64,000 bases of DNA from UBA1402 sp964575345 (GTDB lineage: Bacteria > Bacteroidota > Bacteroidia > Bacteroidales > UBA1402): NCBI GenBank assembly GCA_964575345.1, contig CAZNQD010000001.1, positions 62,001 to 126,000 on the forward strand. The letters are read 5' to 3'. Position 1 is the first letter of the stretch; every line of letters begins with the position of its first letter. This document shows positions 43,387 through 51,329 of the stretch, in pieces. Under the pieces are notes generated by a model. The model was not told the origin of the DNA and searched no databases. It saw only the letters and a list, made by a program, of their open reading frames with translations. Position numbers and translations under genes: made by a program.

Positions 43387-44679
43387 ATGTATTTGCATGC
43401 TGCCCTGGAAACACTGAGCCGAAACGGAATTGAGAAATTACAGATGGAAAGGCTCGGAAAAACTCTGAATCATTGCCTGAACTCCCCATTTTACCGTAAA
43501 CGTTTTGAGGAATACAATCTCAAACCCGGGGATATTAAAACCCTGGACGATCTAAGGAAAATCCCTTTTACCACCAAAACCGACCTTCGCGACAATTATC
43601 CTTTTGGAATGTCTGCAGTGCCTTTGGAGCAGACAGTACGTTTGCATTCCTCCAGCGGTACCACCGGCAATCCAACTGTTGTGTTGCATACTCAGCACGA
43701 TTTGGACCAATGGGCGGAAGCCGTGGCGCGATGTCTTTACATGGTCGGTTTGCGAAAATCCGACGTTTTTCAGAATTCCTCCGGTTATGGCATGTTCACC
43801 GGAGGCCTGGGTTTCCAATACGGGGCAGAACGTCTGGGTATGCTCACCGTGCCGGCTGCCGCAGGTAATACCCTGAGGCAAATTAAATTCATTACCGATT
43901 TCGGAACTACCGCCCTGCATGCCATACCAAGTTACGCCAGCCGCCTGTATGAAGTAATGCAGCAACAAGGCATTGATCCGCGCGATACGAAATTACGGAC
44001 ACTTCTCATCGGAGCCGAACCCCATTCCGAAGCCCAGCGTAAACGTATAGAAGAAATGCTTGGGGTCAAAGCATACAATAGCTTCGGGATGTCCGAAATG
44101 TGCGGTCCGGGGGTTGCTTTTGAATGTCCTGAACAAAACGGTATGCATATCTGGGAAGATTATTATATTGTTGAAATCATCAATCCGGACACACTCGAAC
44201 CGGTGACCGAAGGAGAAATGGGAGAAATGGTGTTGACGACCATTAACAGAGAAGCCATGCCCTTGCTGCGTTACCGTACCCGTGACCTTACACGTATCCT
44301 GCCCGGAAAATGCCCCTGTGGCCGGAATCATATACGTTTGGATCGAATGAAAGGCCGGAGTGACGACATGATTATTCTGAAAGGGGTCAACATTTTTCCC
44401 ATCCAGGTAGAAACCATCTTGATGAAATTCAAAGAGTTAAGCTCTAATTATCTTATAGTAATCGACACTGTCAATAACAACGACGAAATGAGCGTCGAGG
44501 TAGAACTCGAAGAATTGTTTACCGACGACTATGCCAAATTGCAAAACCTTACCAGAGAGATTACCCGGCAACTCAAAGATGAACTGCTGGTAACTCCCAA
44601 AGTAAAGCTGGTCAAAAAAGACAGCCTCCCCAGAACTGAAGGTAAGGCTGTTCGTGTCAATGATTTGCGTAACCATTAA
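43387..44679 (+). CDS. paaK: Phenylacetate--CoA ligase (PaaK family)
   Basis: An ANL-superfamily ligase of 430 residues that forms an acyl-CoA from an aryl- or other acid and ATP through an adenylate. The phosphate-binding loop is HSSSGTTGNPTVV (87-99), the YNSFGMSEM motif closes the adenylate pocket, and the later RTRDLTRILPG and LKGVNIFPIQVE mark PaaK and the hinge to the C-terminal domain. In Bacteroidales this gene usually sits beside ACT and 2-oxoacid ferredoxin oxidoreductase genes in aryl-acid metabolism. Here only the ACT gene is adjacent, followed by a symporter. The exact acid is not known. Confidence 0.9.
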   Translation: MYLHAALETLSRNGIEKLQMERLGKTLNHCLNSPFYRKRFEEYNLKPGDIKTLDDLRKIPFTTKTDLRDNYPFGMSAVPLEQTVRLHSSSGTTGNPTVVLHTQHDLDQWAEAVARCLYMVGLRKSDVFQNSSGYGMFTGGLGFQYGAERLGMLTVPAAAGNTLRQIKFITDFGTTALHAIPSYASRLYEVMQQQGIDPRDTKLRTLLIGAEPHSEAQRKRIEEMLGVKAYNSFGMSEMCGPGVAFECPEQNGMHIWEDYYIVEIINPDTLEPVTEGEMGEMVLTTINREAMPLLRYRTRDLTRILPGKCPCGRNHIRLDRMKGRSDDMIILKGVNIFPIQVETILMKFKELSSNYLIVIDTVNNNDEMSVEVELEELFTDDYAKLQNLTREITRQLKDELLVTPKVKLVKKDSLPRTEGKAVRVNDLRNH

Positions 44680-44689
44680 TCCCTACACC

Positions 44690-45118
44690 ATGACTATTCA
44701 TCAGATTTCCATTTTCATCGAAAACAAGCTGGGCTCTCTCAACGAGATCCTGAACATTATCAAATCGGAAAGACTGCAGATCATAGCATCCACCGTTTCC
44801 GATACAGTGGAATATGGCATTTACAGGGTTATTACTCCCGAACCGCGCAAGGCTTGCCTGGCATTAAAGAGCCGTGGACTGGCCGTGAACCTGACCGAGG
44901 TTTTTGCCATCTCTTTAGCCAATACCGTCGGTACTGCTGCCGAGACCATCTCCTATTTTACCCTGGCAGGCATCAATATTGAATACATGTATTCCTTTTA
45001 TCTCGAGAACAGAGGCATCCTGATTATGCGTACCAGCGATACAGCCAGAACCATCGAAGTAATCGCTGCACACAGGCTGAATTGCCTGACCGAAGAAGAA
45101 TTATTACAATTTAATTAA
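44690..45118 (+). CDS. Tandem ACT-domain protein
   Basis: A 142-residue protein made of two ACT domains (about 1-67 and 68-140; each begins with a strand and a helix, such as IHQISIFIENKLGSL). Such stand-alone proteins probably bind an amino acid or aryl ligand and regulate neighbouring enzymes. They are a regular neighbour of PaaK-type ligases in Bacteroidota. The ATG at 44690 is used, 10 nt after the ligase stop; the frame is open 12 codons further upstream, inside the ligase gene. The small membrane protein starts 11 nt downstream. Confidence 0.85.
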   Translation: MTIHQISIFIENKLGSLNEILNIIKSERLQIIASTVSDTVEYGIYRVITPEPRKACLALKSRGLAVNLTEVFAISLANTVGTAAETISYFTLAGINIEYMYSFYLENRGILIMRTSDTARTIEVIAAHRLNCLTEEELLQFN

Positions 45119-45129
45119 TACTCGTATTT

Positions 45130-45324
45130 ATGTTTGGAATCTCAGACCCCGGCATTTGGTTAGCCTATTTACTGGAAATACTTTGTCTTGTTTTCGGTGC
45201 CTGGTACGGAATAAAATACTGGAATCAGAACGACGAAACCACCTCCTCCCGGCAGACGGCAAATGACGTCAAACCAAAAGCATCGAAATCAACAAAACTC
45301 GCTGACAAGCATAGTCATAACTAA
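45130..45324 (+). CDS. Small accessory membrane protein of a sodium/solute symporter
   Basis: A 64-residue protein with one transmembrane helix (about residues 9-28, WLAYLLEILCLVFGAWYGI) and a polar, lysine-rich tail. NCBI-type annotation names such proteins 'symporter small accessory protein'. They precede SSS-family symporters, as here, 10 nt ahead of the next start. The helix has the WxxYxxE pattern I associate with the family. The role is presumably assembly or activity of the transporter, but this is inference. Confidence 0.8.
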   Translation: MFGISDPGIWLAYLLEILCLVFGAWYGIKYWNQNDETTSSRQTANDVKPKASKSTKLADKHSHN

Positions 45325-45334
45325 ACTTAGCACT

Positions 45335-46900
45335 ATGAATTATTTTGTATTGGGATTAATCGTTCTACTCTATATCTTTACGTTGGCGGCCATTAGCTGG
45401 TATGCCTACAAAAATACCAAAAATGCCAACGACTACCTGATAGGCGGCGGCAATATGAGCTCTGCGGTGATGGCTTTGTCGTACGGAGCTACTTTTATTT
45501 CGGCATCGGCCATAGTGGGCTTTGGCGGTGTTTCGGCTGCCTATGGTATGGGTATTCAATGGCTTTGCCTGTTAAACATTTTGGTTGGTGTAATTATTGC
45601 TTTTATCTTTTTCGGCAAAAAAACCCGCAAGCTGGGAGCAGAACTTCAGGCTAAAACCTTTCCCCAACTCCTGGGCGGCTATTTCCAATCTAAATCCATA
45701 CAAGTTATTGCCGCAACAGTGATAGTACTTGGTATGCCTTTGTACGCAGCCGTTGTTATGAAGGGCGGTGCGGTGTTTATTGAACAGATTTTCAATATCA
45801 ATTACAATATAGCTCTGCTCATTTTTACTCTGATTACTGCATTGTATGTCATCAGCGGTGGCATGAAAGGTGTTATGTACACCTCGGCTTTTCAGGCTGT
45901 AGTTATGTTTGTTTGTATGTTTTTAATGTTGTTCGGCTTGTACAAATCGCTGGGCATGGGTTTTTCCGAAGCTAACAGAGCTCTGGATTCCATCGATAGC
46001 CTGGTTCCTTCCAATTTCGCCTCGCTGGGGCATCAGGGCTGGGCCAAGATGCCTGTATTGGGATCACCTCAATGGTACACATTGGTCACTTCGCTTATTT
46101 TGGGCGTGGGCATCGGTTGCCTGGCTCAGCCTCAACTGGTGGTGCGTTTTTTGACGGTTCGCAGCAGTAAACAATTAAATCAGGGCATTTTTGTCGGATC
46201 CTTGTTTCTTCTAATTACGGTTGGGGTGGTCTATCATGCCGGAGCCTTATCCAATTTATTCTTTTTGAAACACAACGGGCAGGTGGCCACCGAATACATC
46301 CCGGACATGGACAAAATCATTCCGGCCTTCATTAATGCGGCCATGCCCAATTGGTTTACAGCCTTGTTTATGCTGTGTATTTTATCGGCCAGTATGTCAA
46401 CGCTGAGTTCTCAGTTTCATGTCATGGGGACTTCGGCCGCTTCGGATATCTACGCTGACGTTGTACGCAAAAAGGAGCGTCAAAGTATTACCCGCCTGGT
46501 CAAAATAGGTGTCCTGGTATCCATACTGATCAGTTATGTCATTTGCTATACCCTCAAAGAAGGCGTCATTGCACGGGGTACGTCTATTTTTATGGGCTTG
46601 TGCGCAGCTACTTTCCTTCCCTCCTATTTTTGTATGCTCTATTGGAAAAAAACAAGCAGTAAAGCAGTGTTGTGGAGTATGTTGGCAGGAGCCGGCGGCA
46701 GTGTGTTTGCCCTTTTGTTTCTGCATCAGAAAGAAGCGGCAGCCATAGGTCTGTGTCAGGCTGTTTTCGGCCGTCCGGTATTAATCGAAGCGTATCCCTG
46801 GCCGGTGATTGATCCTATCTTAGTTGCCCTGCCCTTGTCAATTGTGGTAATTGTCCTGCTTAGTTTATTAAACCGCAAACAGGGGCAAAAATCTGCTTAA
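45335..46900 (+). CDS. Sodium/solute symporter (SSS family)
   Basis: A 521-residue transporter with about 13 transmembrane helices. The first half contains WYAYKNTKNANDYLIGGGNM, followed by ALSYGATFISASAIVGFGG and VISGGMKGVMYTSAFQ, all typical of SSS (LeuT-fold) symporters. The substrate cannot be named from sequence; in this setting an aryl acid or other carboxylate to be activated by the upstream CoA ligase is plausible. The ATG at 45335 is used, though the frame is open to 45263 inside the small-protein gene. The operon seems to end here, and I see no strong terminator. Confidence 0.88.
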   Translation: MNYFVLGLIVLLYIFTLAAISWYAYKNTKNANDYLIGGGNMSSAVMALSYGATFISASAIVGFGGVSAAYGMGIQWLCLLNILVGVIIAFIFFGKKTRKLGAELQAKTFPQLLGGYFQSKSIQVIAATVIVLGMPLYAAVVMKGGAVFIEQIFNINYNIALLIFTLITALYVISGGMKGVMYTSAFQAVVMFVCMFLMLFGLYKSLGMGFSEANRALDSIDSLVPSNFASLGHQGWAKMPVLGSPQWYTLVTSLILGVGIGCLAQPQLVVRFLTVRSSKQLNQGIFVGSLFLLITVGVVYHAGALSNLFFLKHNGQVATEYIPDMDKIIPAFINAAMPNWFTALFMLCILSASMSTLSSQFHVMGTSAASDIYADVVRKKERQSITRLVKIGVLVSILISYVICYTLKEGVIARGTSIFMGLCAATFLPSYFCMLYWKKTSSKAVLWSMLAGAGGSVFALLFLHQKEAAAIGLCQAVFGRPVLIEAYPWPVIDPILVALPLSIVVIVLLSLLNRKQGQKSA

Positions 46901-46955
46901 TGTTTGTTTATTAGGGCAATTTATTGTTGATTTGCAGGAATAATCCCAAAAACGT

Positions 46956-47384
46956 ATGAGATTGATTGATTTGCCCAAAATTTTAGATAAAAGAGGCAAC
47001 CTTTCTTTTGTCGAAGAATTAACCCAGATTCCCTTTGAAATTGAACGGGTATACTGGATTTACGATGTGCCCGGAGGCGAAAGACGAGGCGGTCATGCTT
47101 ACAGGGAAAACCAGGAATTTATCGTTGCTCTTTCCGGAAGCTTTGATGTGCTCTTAGACGATGGAAACGAAAGGAAGGTGTTTTCCCTTAACAGGTCTTA
47201 TTACGGTGTTTATGTTCCCAAGGGGATATGGCGCGAAATGAATAACTTTTCGACCAATTCCCTGGCCCTGATTTTGTCTTCTACTGCTTATTCCAAAGCG
47301 GATTATATTTATAATTACGAAGAGTTTCTTAAGTATGCTGCTTCCAGGGCTCCATCCGGCCCGGATAAACCTAAGCAAGTATGA
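46956..47384 (+). CDS. FdtA/WxcM-type cupin, variant active site
   Basis: A 142-residue cupin of the sugar 3,4-ketoisomerase (FdtA/QdtA, WxcM-like) family. The usual two active-site histidines in the RGxHAH motif appear as RRGGHAYRENQE: His47 is present, but the second is Tyr49. The downstream paralogue keeps both. This copy may therefore catalyse a modified reaction, be a partner of the second copy, or be inactive. The HAY form does occur in other Bacteroidota homologues, as I recall, so it may define its own subfamily. It is first of the glycan cluster; the following gene overlaps it by 4 nt. Confidence 0.82.
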   Translation: MRLIDLPKILDKRGNLSFVEELTQIPFEIERVYWIYDVPGGERRGGHAYRENQEFIVALSGSFDVLLDDGNERKVFSLNRSYYGVYVPKGIWREMNNFSTNSLALILSSTAYSKADYIYNYEEFLKYAASRAPSGPDKPKQV

Positions 47385-47806
47385 AAAACACGGTTTACGA
47401 TTGTTCTTTTATTGAATTACCCAGAATAGAATACAGAGCCGGAAACATTACTCCTGTTTACGGCAACATAAACATACCTTTCAAAATCAGAAGGGTCTTT
47501 TATACCTACGATATTCCCGGAGGCGAAGCCCGCGGGGCTCATGCTCACAGGGAATGCCATCAGTTTCTGGTGGCAGCAGGGGGCAGTTTTGAAGTGGCTC
47601 TGGACGACGGGGTAAACAGACGGACTGTACTACTGAACCGGCCTTTTTACGGCCTGCATATTCCTCCGGGTATCTGGGCTGCCGAACAGGGTTTTTCGTC
47701 CGGTTCCGTTTGTTTGGTGCTGGCTTCGACCCCTTTCGACGAAAACGATTACATCAGGGATTACAATGAGTTCAGGAATTTCAGAAAACAAATCGAAAAA
47801 CAATAG
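47381..47806 (+). CDS. dTDP-4-keto-6-deoxyhexose 3,4-ketoisomerase (FdtA/QdtA family)
   Basis: A 141-residue cupin that, in FdtA or QdtA, moves the keto group of dTDP-4-keto-6-deoxyglucose from C4 to C3, giving the precursor for Fuc3N or Qui3N. The catalytic pair is His54 and His56 in RGAHAHRECHQF, with YDIPGGEARG ahead. The start overlaps the previous gene by 4 nt (ATGA). The next gene is an aminotransferase of the matching type. Axial or equatorial product (FdtA or QdtA) cannot be decided here. Confidence 0.87.
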   Translation: MKNTVYDCSFIELPRIEYRAGNITPVYGNINIPFKIRRVFYTYDIPGGEARGAHAHRECHQFLVAAGGSFEVALDDGVNRRTVLLNRPFYGLHIPPGIWAAEQGFSSGSVCLVLASTPFDENDYIRDYNEFRNFRKQIEKQ

Positions 47807-47861
47807 TATTACTAACAGGCATTTAAGTCTGAGAAAAATAGTTTGGCATTAAAAATTGGCT

Positions 47862-48962
47862 ATGGTAAAATACCTGGATTTGCAGAAGATAACTGCAAAA
47901 TACGCAGAAGAGATACATAAGGCCGTTGCTCGTGTCACCGACTCAGGCTGGTATCTTCAGGGCGAAGAAAACAAACGATTTGAACAACATTATGCCGAAT
48001 ACATAGGAACCAGACATTGTATAGGTGTAGCTAACGGCCTGGACGCATTAATCTGGATTCTGAGAGCTTACATAGAAATGGGCTTGATGAAAACCGGCGA
48101 TGAAGTCCTGGTGCCGGCTAATACGTACATTGCCTCCATTCTGGCTATTACCGAAAATGGACTTAAGCCTGTTTTGATCGAGCCCAGGCTTTCGAGCTAC
48201 CAGATTGACGAAGATTTAATCGAAAAACACATTACTGAACGCAGTAAGGCGCTGATGATTGTTCATCTCTACGGCCAATGCGCCTATAGCGACAAAATTA
48301 AGGCCCTCTGCCTGCGTTACGGGCTCAAATTGATAGAAGACAACGCCCAGGCTCACGGCTGCCTTTACAGAGGCCGCAAAACCGGTTCTTTGGGCGATGC
48401 TGCCGGACACAGTTTTTATCCCGGTAAAAATCTGGGAGCTTTCGGTGACGGTGGAGCTGTTACCACCAACGATAATGAGCTGGCAAAAGTTGTACGAACT
48501 CTGGCTAATTACGGATCCGAAAGAAAATACGTTTTCAGCTATACCGGCCGCAACAGCAGGCTGGACGAAATTCAGGCGGCTGTGCTGGATGTAAAGCTTC
48601 GTTATCTGGATCAGGATATTGAATTGCGCAAACAAGTAGCTGCCCGTTATTTGCAGGAAATCCGGCATCCCGAAATACAGCTGCCAGTTGTGACTGGCCG
48701 CGATCAACACGTCTATCATATTTTTCCTGTCCGTTGCAGCCGTCGTGATGCACTACAAACTTTTTTGGACAGCAGGGGAATTCAAACCCTGATCCATTAC
48801 CCCATTCCTCCTCATAAACAAGCCTGTTACCCGGAATGGAACAATATGTCTCTGCCCCTTACCGAACAAATTCATCGTGAAGAGCTCAGTTTGCCCCTGA
48901 GTCCTGTAATGACCGGGGAAGAAATTGATCAGGTAATTGACGCGGTGAACTCCTTCCACTAA
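47862..48962 (+). CDS. DegT/DnrJ/EryC1/StrS aminotransferase (FdtB/QdtB type)
   Basis: A PLP-dependent sugar aminotransferase of 366 residues, expected to convert the 3-keto sugar made by the preceding isomerase to its 3-amino form. The PLP-binding Lys189 lies in SFYPGKNLGAFGDGGAV, with IEDNAQAHGC (about 158-167) holding the cofactor-stacking and pyridine-nitrogen Asp residues. The ATG at 47862 is used; a TTG two codons upstream is possible. Together with the two cupins it forms a three-gene 3-amino-3,6-dideoxyhexose unit. No N-acetyltransferase is seen within the cluster. Confidence 0.9.
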   Translation: MVKYLDLQKITAKYAEEIHKAVARVTDSGWYLQGEENKRFEQHYAEYIGTRHCIGVANGLDALIWILRAYIEMGLMKTGDEVLVPANTYIASILAITENGLKPVLIEPRLSSYQIDEDLIEKHITERSKALMIVHLYGQCAYSDKIKALCLRYGLKLIEDNAQAHGCLYRGRKTGSLGDAAGHSFYPGKNLGAFGDGGAVTTNDNELAKVVRTLANYGSERKYVFSYTGRNSRLDEIQAAVLDVKLRYLDQDIELRKQVAARYLQEIRHPEIQLPVVTGRDQHVYHIFPVRCSRRDALQTFLDSRGIQTLIHYPIPPHKQACYPEWNNMSLPLTEQIHREELSLPLSPVMTGEEIDQVIDAVNSFH

Positions 48963-48963
48963 A

Positions 48964-48996
48964 ATGCACTACCATTCCTAAGATGCACTACCATTC
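48964..48996 (+). repeat. Duplicated translation-start region
   Basis: ATGCACTACCATTC occurs at 48964-48977 and again at 48983-48996 (period 19 nt). The first copy opens a 5-codon frame (M-H-Y-H-S) that ends in TAA at 48979-48981, one base before the ATG of the glycosyltransferase gene; the second copy is that gene's true start. The first ATG itself starts one base after the aminotransferase stop. Confidence 0.9.
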
Positions 48997-50506
48997 ACAG
49001 GACATAGAAAAAATATACGTCCGGATAAAGAGGCTGGCCGGGAAAGCCCTCCAAAAAGGGAATATTGCCCGTGCTTTGCAGGAATACGATCGTGCTGCCA
49101 TTGTAGCTTCCAACTTGAATCGTTTCTTTAAAGACGACGAAATCGAAGACCGGCTTCAGGCATTATCCTCCCGCCTTATTACCAAATCAGCCGCAGCCCC
49201 GAAACGTGACAATTGCTTTGTTTTTTACGATCATATAGGCTCCAGTTACGTGTTGGCCTTGCAGTACCTGAGAGCTTTGATGAGCTGGGAGGCTGAGATC
49301 CTCTATATTTTGGAGCCCAGCCGGCACAGCAGTTCACAGCCTGATTTTATCAAAGAACTTAAGGCTTACGGCAAGGCCAGAGTTATGATCCTGCCTGAAC
49401 GGACAGAGGATAAATTGGAGCATTTGAATCAAGTCTATCACAGCATACAAGAGTCCGGAGCGGCAAAAGCTCTGATACACGCGCCTGCGGAAGGAGCTTT
49501 CTGCTGTGTGTTGTGGAATGCCCTGGAAGAGTTGCAACGTTATCGCATAGTGCCGGGCGATCATCATTTTTACCTGGGTACTCGTCTGAGTGATTATGTC
49601 ATTGAATTCAGGAATTTTGGACTTGCTTTGTCGTATAGTCACAGAGCTTACAAAAAAGAACAACTTCTTTGTCAGCCCTATTATCCAATCGTTAACCGCG
49701 AGATTCCTTTCGAAGGTTTTCCGCCTCAGGTCAAAGCCGACAGCATAGTGATTGTTTCGGGTGGAGCCATGTATAAAATACAGGGTGACGGAGGTCGGTT
49801 TTTACACTTAGCCAAAGAATTGCTGGATTACAACAAGAAGGTGCTGCTGCTGTATGCCGGCGAGGGAAATACGGTGAAAATCAAAGATTTCATCCGAAAG
49901 CACAAGCTGGAAGATCGTTTTATCCTTTTGGGGCAACGTCGGGATATTTATCCCCTCATTCAAAACAGTGACATATATCTGGGCACTTATCCTTTTTCGG
50001 GCGGATTGATGACTCAGCTGGCAGTCGTATGCGAAAAGCCGCTTTTGCTGCTCTCCTATTTTCCGGCCATCAGAAGTGCAGACAGTTTACTTAATTACGG
50101 GAACAAAGCTCAGGAATCGCTTTCGTTTTACAGTGTGGAAGCAATGCTGCCTTACGCCCGAAAATTGATGGATGATGCAGTTTTTCGCCTTAAGGAAGGA
50201 GAAAAAAACCGCGGCAGGGTAATCAGTCCGCAACAGTTCTCAGAAAGCCTGCGCTCTTTGCTCATTGAAGAAACAAGAGTGAATTTTGTACCTGAAATGC
50301 CCGAAGGATTACTCAAAAAAGCCGAAGACTTGTATCTGGAAACAGCTGACCGCTACACTAAAACCTATGAATTATTTCTCTTTCAAAGCTATGGCATTAA
50401 AACACTTTGGCTATTTCCCAAGGTGTTTTTCAAAGGGATGGGCTCATCCAGTTTTATACGCAGGATCTTTTATACCGCCAGTAAAAGACTCATGAACAAG
50501 CCTTAG
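48983..50506 (+). CDS. GT-B-fold glycosyltransferase
   Basis: A 507-residue cytoplasmic protein. An N-terminal part of about 70 residues (helical, TPR-like; KALQKGNIARALQEYDRAA) is followed by an Rossmann-like region and a C-terminal donor-binding half with KKVLLLYAGEGN, then DRFILLGQRRDIYPLIQNSD, IYLGTYPFSGGLMTQLA, which is the GT4-like nucleotide-sugar site. The N-terminal helical module is unusual for a simple GT4 enzyme. It lies within the glycan cluster and likely adds a sugar to the surface polysaccharide. The end overlaps the convergent GT2 gene by 17 nt. Confidence 0.75.
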   Translation: MHYHSQDIEKIYVRIKRLAGKALQKGNIARALQEYDRAAIVASNLNRFFKDDEIEDRLQALSSRLITKSAAAPKRDNCFVFYDHIGSSYVLALQYLRALMSWEAEILYILEPSRHSSSQPDFIKELKAYGKARVMILPERTEDKLEHLNQVYHSIQESGAAKALIHAPAEGAFCCVLWNALEELQRYRIVPGDHHFYLGTRLSDYVIEFRNFGLALSYSHRAYKKEQLLCQPYYPIVNREIPFEGFPPQVKADSIVIVSGGAMYKIQGDGGRFLHLAKELLDYNKKVLLLYAGEGNTVKIKDFIRKHKLEDRFILLGQRRDIYPLIQNSDIYLGTYPFSGGLMTQLAVVCEKPLLLLSYFPAIRSADSLLNYGNKAQESLSFYSVEAMLPYARKLMDDAVFRLKEGEKNRGRVISPQQFSESLRSLLIEETRVNFVPEMPEGLLKKAEDLYLETADRYTKTYELFLFQSYGIKTLWLFPKVFFKGMGSSSFIRRIFYTASKRLMNKP

Positions 50507-51329
50507 TCCTTTTAATAGCATATAGAAATTTATAATACAAGTATTTAGCCCAGCTGAATCTTTTAATTGCCCGGCTCATTTCCAGTGTGGCGCGATTTTC
50601 TTTCCAGGTTGCCGTAAGCGATCGGAGCTGCTTAAAATAATGAGCTATCCCTATTTTCCGGGCTCCAATTTGATTTTCGCCGTGCTGGCGGTACAAAACC
50701 GTGGCTTCATGTACGGACTCCAGAATTCCGCCAGCTGCTGCTACTTTGAGCGCAATCCATTTATCGTGCATCAAGGCCTTTTCACTGATTGGTAAGGCGA
50801 GCTCTTTGGCTGCCCGGTTAATCATCATGGTACAGCCGGTAAAGGCATTACAAACAGTCAGGTATTCAAAACTCCTGAGTAAAACCGGTTTGATCTTGTT
50901 ATAGGCCCAAAAGGAAGGGTGTATTTCGTTGAGTTGCTCATCCACAACCTTAAGATCGGTATTAATTACCACGGCTTTACCGGGCCGGGCTTTTTCGCAG
51001 GCCTGCATTTTGGAATAGGTTTTCTCTATTTTATCGTTCAGCCACACATCGTCGTGGTCGCAAAACATATAGTAATCGGCCTGAGTGTTTTCGAGCAACC
51101 ATATAAAACTGCCTTTGGCCAGTCTGCCGGGCTGCGGATCTTTGCGCAGGATCAATCCGGGGTGTTTTTGCTGGTATTCGGCCAGTATTTGCAGGGTATC
51201 GTCTTTGGAACCATCGTCGTGCACGTGGATTTCAAAATCCTGCACTGTCTGGGTAAACAGCGAGTCCAGCTGAGGGCGGAGGTATTTCCCGCTGTTGCAG
51301 GTGCTGAGCAGTATGGCTATTCCTGACAT
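50490..51329 (-). CDS. Family 2 glycosyltransferase (rhamnosyltransferase-like)
   Basis: A 279-residue GT-A enzyme. It opens IAILLSTCNSGKYLRPQLDS, with HDDGSKDDT for nucleotide-diphosphate binding and the metal-binding FCDHDDVWLNDK. The overall form resembles alpha-1,3-rhamnosyltransferases of O-antigen clusters, but the sugar is not determined. It lies downstream of the O-antigen ligase gene (overlap 13 nt) on the minus strand and convergent with the GT-B gene. Confidence 0.88.
   Translation of the reverse strand: MSGIAILLSTCNSGKYLRPQLDSLFTQTVQDFEIHVHDDGSKDDTLQILAEYQQKHPGLILRKDPQPGRLAKGSFIWLLENTQADYYMFCDHDDVWLNDKIEKTYSKMQACEKARPGKAVVINTDLKVVDEQLNEIHPSFWAYNKIKPVLLRSFEYLTVCNAFTGCTMMINRAAKELALPISEKALMHDKWIALKVAAAGGILESVHEATVLYRQHGENQIGARKIGIAHYFKQLRSLTATWKENRATLEMSRAIKRFSWAKYLYYKFLYAIKRTKACS

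Noticed and set aside
45263..45334. Upstream extension of the symporter gene
   Set aside because: The extension overlaps the small accessory gene in another frame, is polar, and the ATG at 45335 begins the first transmembrane helix.
47381..47384. Possible frameshift that would fuse the two FdtA-like cupins
   Set aside because: Each is a complete domain of normal length with its own start and stop; a 4-nt overlap is normal translational coupling.
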